NCBI RefSeq assembly: GCF_004124325.1
Contig: NZ_QBDT01000001.1
Coordinates: 7,192,001 to 7,256,000, forward strand
DNA length: 64,000 nt
Direction of reading: 5' to 3'
DNA from: Streptomyces sp. L2
GTDB taxonomy: Bacteria; Actinomycetota; Actinomycetes; Streptomycetales; Streptomycetaceae
Shown here: piece after piece, positions 59,761 through 64,000 of the stretch
How positions within the stretch are numbered: position 1 is the first letter of the stretch
Layout of the letters: each line of letters begins with the position of its first letter
Notes under the pieces: generated by a model
Database searches by the model: none
Seen by the model: the letters and a program-made list of their open reading frames with translations, nothing else
What the model was told of the DNA's origin: nothing
Made by a program: the position numbers and the translations under genes

Positions 59761-60810
59761 ATGACTGGTGACACCCTGCCCTGTCCCTGGCAGCGGGCCG
59801 TCGTGACCGGCGGCGCCGGCTTCCTCGGCTCCCACCTGTGCGAACGGCTGCTGGATTCAGGCGTCGAAGTCGATTGCGCGGACAACCTGGTCTGCGGGCG
59901 GCGCGAGAACGTCGCCCACCTCGACGGCAGGCCGGGCTTCCGCTACCTGCCCTGCGACGTGTCCGCGCCCGCCTGCCCCGAACAGCTGACGGGACCGTAC
60001 GACCTGGTCCTGCACTTCGCCTGCCCCGCGTCCCCCGCCGACTATCTGCGCCTGCCCCTGCAGACCCTGGACGCCGGCAGCCTCGGCACCCGCAACGCCC
60101 TGCGGATCGCCGAACGGGACGGCGCCCGGTTCCTGCTGGCCTCCACCTCCGAGGTGTACGGCGACCCGCTCGTGCATCCGCGGCACGAGGGCTACCGGGG
60201 CAACGTCAACCCGGTCGGCCCGCGCAGCGTCTACGACGAGTCGAAGCGGTTCGCCGAGGCCCTGGTCACCGCGCACGCCGGCACCCGGGGCACCGACGCC
60301 GGGATCGTCCGGCTGTTCAACACCTACGGGCCCCGGATGCGCGCCCACGACGGCCGGGCCGTGCCCACCTTCATCAGCCAGGCCCTCGCCGGGGAGCCGC
60401 TCACCGTGACCGGCGACGGCCGGCAGACGCGCTCCCTGTGCTACGTCGACGACACCGTCGACGGCGTGCTCCGGGTCGCCGCGAGCCGGTCCGTGCGGCC
60501 CGTCAACATCGGCGGCAGCGACGAGATCACCATGGCCGACCTGGCCCGCCGCGTCGTCGACCTGACCGGCTCCATCTCCCCGATCGCGTTCATCGACCGG
60601 CCCGTCGACGACCCCGGCCGGCGCCGCCCCGACACCACCCTCGCCCACGAACTGCTCGGCTGGTCGCCCCAGGTGCCGTGGGAGGAGGGCCTGAAGCAGA
60701 CCATCGCCTACTTCGCCGCCCTCCCGACGGACGGCGGGCCGGACCCGCAGCCGACCGATGGAGGACCGGGCCTGCCGCCGGCGGACGGAGGACCGGACCC
60801 GCAGAGCTGA
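59761..60810 (+). CDS. NAD-dependent sugar epimerase/dehydratase, UDP-glucuronate decarboxylase-like
   Basis: The 349-residue protein is an extended SDR: TGGAGFLGSHLCERLL binds NAD, STSEVYGDPLVHP precedes the catalytic YDESKRFAEAL (Tyr and Lys), and GYRGNVNPVGPRSVYDESKR is characteristic of UDP-xylose synthases. The C-terminal 27 residues repeat TDGGPDPQ/ADGGPDPQ. It would make a UDP-pentose or a similar sugar donor for the glycosyltransferase downstream. GAAGGAAA supports ATG 59761. Confidence 0.82.
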   Translation: MTGDTLPCPWQRAVVTGGAGFLGSHLCERLLDSGVEVDCADNLVCGRRENVAHLDGRPGFRYLPCDVSAPACPEQLTGPYDLVLHFACPASPADYLRLPLQTLDAGSLGTRNALRIAERDGARFLLASTSEVYGDPLVHPRHEGYRGNVNPVGPRSVYDESKRFAEALVTAHAGTRGTDAGIVRLFNTYGPRMRAHDGRAVPTFISQALAGEPLTVTGDGRQTRSLCYVDDTVDGVLRVAASRSVRPVNIGGSDEITMADLARRVVDLTGSISPIAFIDRPVDDPGRRRPDTTLAHELLGWSPQVPWEEGLKQTIAYFAALPTDGGPDPQPTDGGPGLPPADGGPDPQS

Positions 60811-60851
60811 CCACCCGCCCGTCCGCCCCCGCCGCCCCTGGAGACACGCGC

Positions 60852-62486
60852 ATGCACGTCCTTGGAATCAACGCACTCTTCCACGACCCCGCCGCCGCCC
60901 TCCTCACCGACGGCACGGTCGTGGCGGCGGCCGAGGAGGAGCGGTTCTCCCGCCGCAAGCACGGCAAGCGGCCCCTGCCGTTCTCCGCCTGGGAACTGCC
61001 CGAGCGGTCGGCCCGCTGGTGCCTGGAACAGGCCGGCCTCACCCCGGCCGACCTGGACGCCGTCGCCTACTCCTACGACCCCGCGCTCGCCTGCCCCGCC
61101 GACCGGATGGGCCTGAACGACCCCTGGGACCACCTGCGCCAGGAGTACGCCCGCCGGGCCCCCGAGTTCCTCGCCGAGGCCCTGCCCGGCCTGGACCCCG
61201 CGAAGGTGCGGTTCGTCCCCCACCACGTGGCGCACGCCGCCTCCGCCGGACCCGTCTCCCCCTACCCGGACTGCGCCGTCCTCGTCCTCGACGGCCGCGG
61301 CGAGTGCGGCTCCCACCTGGCCGGCCACTGCACCGGCCGCGAGCTGACCGTCCTCGCCACCCAGGAACTGCCCGACTCCCTCGGCCTGTTCTACGAGGAC
61401 CTCACCCAGCACCTCGGATTCCTGCGCAGCAGCGACGAGTTCAAGGTCATGGCCCTCGCCTCCTACGGCACCCCGCGCTTCGCCGACCGGCTGCGCGAGT
61501 ACGTCCACGCCGGCGACGAGGGCGGCTTCCGTGCCCGCCCGGTCCCGTGGCCCGAACTGGTGCCGGCCCGGCCGCCCGGCGGATCCTGGCACCAGGACCA
61601 CGCCGACCTCGCCGCCAGTGCCCAACTGGTGCTGGAGGAGGCCATGCTCGGCCTCGCCCGCTGGCTGCGCGAACGCACCGGCGAGGACGCCCTCACCCTG
61701 GCCGGCGGCGTCGCCCTCAACTGCGTCGCCAACACCCGGCTGTGGCGGGAGAGCGGCTTTGAGCACGTGTGGGTGCAGCCCGCCGCCGGAGACGCCGGCA
61801 CCGCGCTCGGCGCCGCCGCGCACGTCGCCGGCCGGAAGGACACCCTGGAGCCGATGCCCACCGCCGCGCTCGGCCGCGGCTGGAGCGACGGTGAACCGCG
61901 CGCCTGGCTGGAGCGGGCGGCCGTGCCCTACGAGGAGCCCGCCGACATCGCCGAGACGGCCGCCGAGACCCTGGCCGGTGACGGCATCGTCGCCTGGTTC
62001 CAGGGGCGCAGCGAATACGGGCCGCGCGCCCTCGGTCACCGCTCCCTGCTGGCGCACCCCGGCCGCCCGGAGAACCTGGAACGGCTCAACGCGGTCAAGG
62101 GACGCGAGGAGTTCCGGCCCGTCGCGCCCATGGTCCTGGCCGAGCGGGCCGCCGAACTCTTCGACGGGCCGCTGCCCAGCCCGCACATGCTGTTCGTGCA
62201 CGACGTCGCCGCCGGCTGGCGCGACCGCATTCCGGCCGTCGTCCACGTCGACGGCACCGCCCGCATCCAGACCGTGGACCGCGCCGACGAACCCCTCGTG
62301 GCCCGCATGATCGACGGTTTCGAACGGCGCACCGGGCTGCCCGTGGTCGTCAACACCAGCCTCAACACCGCCGGCCGGCCCATGGTCGACGACCCCCGCG
62401 ACGCCCTGGAGTGCTTCGGCTCGGCCCCCGTCGACCTGCTCGCCCTCGGCCCGTTCGCGATCCGCCGCGCGAAGGCGTTCGCATGA
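60852..62486 (+). CDS. Carbamoyltransferase, NodU/CmcH family
   Basis: The 544-residue protein has both domains: the N-terminal YgjD-like half with GINALFHDPAAALLTDG, PHHVAHAASA (metal-binding His residues) and GGVALNCVANTRL, and the C-terminal YrdC-like half with QGRSEYGPRALGHRSLLAHP. It transfers carbamoyl from carbamoyl phosphate to a sugar hydroxyl in Nod factors, aminoglycosides or glycans. ATG 60852 lies 41 bp after the epimerase. Its stop overlaps the next start (ATGA). Confidence 0.88.
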   Translation: MHVLGINALFHDPAAALLTDGTVVAAAEEERFSRRKHGKRPLPFSAWELPERSARWCLEQAGLTPADLDAVAYSYDPALACPADRMGLNDPWDHLRQEYARRAPEFLAEALPGLDPAKVRFVPHHVAHAASAGPVSPYPDCAVLVLDGRGECGSHLAGHCTGRELTVLATQELPDSLGLFYEDLTQHLGFLRSSDEFKVMALASYGTPRFADRLREYVHAGDEGGFRARPVPWPELVPARPPGGSWHQDHADLAASAQLVLEEAMLGLARWLRERTGEDALTLAGGVALNCVANTRLWRESGFEHVWVQPAAGDAGTALGAAAHVAGRKDTLEPMPTAALGRGWSDGEPRAWLERAAVPYEEPADIAETAAETLAGDGIVAWFQGRSEYGPRALGHRSLLAHPGRPENLERLNAVKGREEFRPVAPMVLAERAAELFDGPLPSPHMLFVHDVAAGWRDRIPAVVHVDGTARIQTVDRADEPLVARMIDGFERRTGLPVVVNTSLNTAGRPMVDDPRDALECFGSAPVDLLALGPFAIRRAKAFA

Positions 62487-63478
62487 GCCCCGCGCCCGCC
62501 TACAGCGTCGTCGTCCCGACGATCGGCCGCCCCTGCCTCGCCGAGTGCCTGCGCGCGCTCGCCGCGGCCGAGGGGCACCCGCCGCACGAGGTGATCGTCG
62601 TCGACGACCGGCCCGCCCCCGACGGCGACCTGCCGCTGGAGCCCGCCGGGCTCCTCCTCGACCGGGTCCGCACCCTGCGCACCGGTGGCCGGGGCCCGGC
62701 CGCCGCCCGCAACGCCGGCTGGCGGACCGTGCGCACCCCCTGGACCGTCTTCCTCGACGACGACGTCCAGGTGCTGTCCCACTGGTCCCGGCTGCTCGCC
62801 GAGGACCTGCGGGCGGCCGGGGAGGACGTCGGCGGCATCCAGGGGCGGTTGCGTGTCCCCCTGCCCCTGGACCGCCGGCCCACCGACTGGGAACGCAACA
62901 CCGCCGGCCTGGAGAACGCCGCCTGGGCCACGGCCGACATGGCCTACCGGACGGCCGCCCTCACCCGCGTCGACGGCTTCGACGAGCGGTTCCCGCGCGC
63001 CTTCCGGGAGGACGCCGACCTCGCGCTGCGCGTCCAGCGGGCCGGCTGGACCCTGTGCCGGGGCAGCCGGATCACCTGCCACCCGGTCCGCCCGGCCCAC
63101 TGGTGGGCCTCGCTGCCCGTGCAGCGCGGCAACGCCGACGACGTGCTGATGAACCGGCTGCACGGGCGCGACTGGTGGACCCGCGCCCAGGCATCCCGGG
63201 GACGACTGCCCCGGCACCTGGCCGTGACCGGTGCCGCGCTCGCCGCCGCCTCCTGCGCCCTGGCCGGCCGCCGCCGGACCGCCGTCGCGCTCGCCGCCCT
63301 GTGGACCCTGGGCACGGCCGAGTTCGCGCTCACCCGCATCCTGCCCGGCCCGCGCATCGCCCGCGAGATCGCCGGGATGCTCGGCACCAGCGTCCTCATC
63401 CCGCCGCTCGCCACCCGGCACTGGCTGCGCGGAGTGGTCCGCCACCGGCACGCCGTACCCCTCGGAGGCGACCGGTGA
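62483..63478 (+). CDS. Family 2 glycosyltransferase, membrane associated
   Basis: The 331-residue protein has a GT-A fold: VVVPTIGRP, IVVDDRPAP, the DxD motif in FLDDDVQVL, and the catalytic block GFDERFPRAFREDADLALRV. Two or three weak membrane helices lie in residues 240-310, which suggests it works at the membrane on a lipid-linked or surface glycan. It overlaps the carbamoyltransferase and the next gene by four bases each, so the three are translated together. Confidence 0.82.
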   Translation: MSPAPAYSVVVPTIGRPCLAECLRALAAAEGHPPHEVIVVDDRPAPDGDLPLEPAGLLLDRVRTLRTGGRGPAAARNAGWRTVRTPWTVFLDDDVQVLSHWSRLLAEDLRAAGEDVGGIQGRLRVPLPLDRRPTDWERNTAGLENAAWATADMAYRTAALTRVDGFDERFPRAFREDADLALRVQRAGWTLCRGSRITCHPVRPAHWWASLPVQRGNADDVLMNRLHGRDWWTRAQASRGRLPRHLAVTGAALAAASCALAGRRRTAVALAALWTLGTAEFALTRILPGPRIAREIAGMLGTSVLIPPLATRHWLRGVVRHRHAVPLGGDR

Positions 63479-64000
63479 GCACCGGGCACTTCCGTGAACT
63501 TCCGCTCGCAGCTGTCCTGTTCGACCGGGACGGCACCCTCGTCCACGACGTGCCGTACAACGGCGACCCGGACCGGGTACGGCTGCTGCCCGGCGCCGCG
63601 GAGGCCGTCGCCCTGGCCCGCTCGGCGGGCCTGGCCACCGGCGTGGTCAGCAACCAGTCCGGCGTCGGCCGCGGCCTGCTCACCGAGGACGAGGTCCGCC
63701 GCGTCGACGAGCGCGTGGACGCCCTCCTCGGCGGCCTGGACACCTGGCTCCACTGCCCCCACCTCCCGGACGCCGGCTGCCCCTGCCGCAAGCCCAGGCC
63801 CGGACTGATCCTCGCGGCGGCGGCCCGCCTCGGCGTCTCCCCGCACGCCTGCCTGGTCATCGGGGACATCGCCGCCGACGTGGAAGCCGCCCACGCGGCG
63901 GGCGCCCGCGCCGCACTCGTCCCCAACGCGGCCACCGCCCCGGCGGAAACGGAACGCTACGCCGCCGAGCACGCCCCCGACGCCCTCACGGCCCTCCGCC
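63475..64000 (+). CDS. HAD phosphatase, GmhB-like (3' end outside window)
   Basis: GTG 63475 overlaps the glycosyltransferase stop (GTGA). The frame stays open to the window end, 175 residues or more. It has the HAD-IIIA motifs: LFDRDGTLVHD (nucleophile Asp), SNQSGVGRG, a zinc loop CPHLPDAGCPCRKPRPG and IGDIAADVEAA. This is the pattern of D,D-heptose 1,7-bisphosphate 7-phosphatase, which feeds ADP- or GDP-heptose synthesis. The cluster probably continues with further heptose genes outside the window. Confidence 0.85.
   Translation, partial: MSTGHFRELPLAAVLFDRDGTLVHDVPYNGDPDRVRLLPGAAEAVALARSAGLATGVVSNQSGVGRGLLTEDEVRRVDERVDALLGGLDTWLHCPHLPDAGCPCRKPRPGLILAAAARLGVSPHACLVIGDIAADVEAAHAAGARAALVPNAATAPAETERYAAEHAPDALTALR

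Noticed and set aside
59562..59771. Small plus-strand ORF before the epimerase
   Set aside because: No ribosome site, Arg/Thr-monotone product and overlap with the well-supported epimerase start.

Overview
The base composition (very GC-rich, third-position G/C bias), GTG starts, Tat and lipoprotein signals, and the gene families (SigB-like, ECF41 and PucR/PadR/GntR regulators, HATPase and SpoIIE-type phosphatase partners, SPW repeat, DUF3040, mycothiol-type isomerase fold) point to a Streptomyces chromosome, in an arm-like region rich in catabolic, stress and accessory genes. No rRNA, tRNA, CRISPR array, transposase or phage gene was seen.

Layout. 1-6264: tail of a secreted protein, a small hypothetical gene with a SigB-like promoter, a FadH-type flavoenzyme with a PadR regulator, a C-terminally anchored surface protein and a secreted GH75 chitosanase. 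6329-8389: dhaK-dhaL-dhaM dihydroxyacetone phosphorylation operon. 8642-10471: acyl-CoA synthetase-like protein with damaged motifs. 10562-19057: a sugar-acid island with a Tat-exported GH30-like glycosidase, enolase-superfamily dehydratase, MHS permease, SMP-30 lactonase, KDG kinase, KDPG aldolase, SDR dehydrogenase and a GntR/FCD repressor. Five near-identical palindromic sites tie much of it into one proposed regulon. 19251-22984: HATPase switch protein, GH27 alpha-galactosidase, ECF41 sigma factor. 23085-27062: small membrane proteins, a CopD-like protein under a DtxR/DmdR-type iron box, a Met/His-rich lipoprotein. 27154-29464: MFS exporter and PucR regulator.

29695-36909 is the most unusual part: a flotillin (SPFH) gene, then a 1632-residue DUF3686-type AAA ATPase, then a 33-residue single-pass membrane protein whose start overlaps the ATPase stop. 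A 46-bp tandem minisatellite follows, then a CBS protein and an ion permease behind a structured leader RNA and a 19-codon coupled upstream ORF. 39400-45669: PP2C/MarR pair, GH15 enzyme, lipoprotein, hemerythrin. 45898-50319: orphan respiratory parts (cytochrome b without Rieske or c1; ctaD-ctaF without ctaC/ctaE) and an SPW protein. 50664-58129: a SigB-family sigma factor with a long low-complexity tail, a TPP enzyme, a second enolase-superfamily enzyme, and a D-lactate/glycolate-oxidase-like gene carrying two frameshifts and an amber codon. 58244-59246: DUF3040 and hemerythrin genes converging on a 28-bp perfect inverted repeat. 59761-64000: a tightly coupled nucleotide-sugar, carbamoyltransferase, glycosyltransferase and HAD-phosphatase operon that runs off the window.

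All assignments come from reading motifs and context; no database search was run. Substrates of the enolase-family enzymes, permeases and glycosidases are not settled by the sequence.
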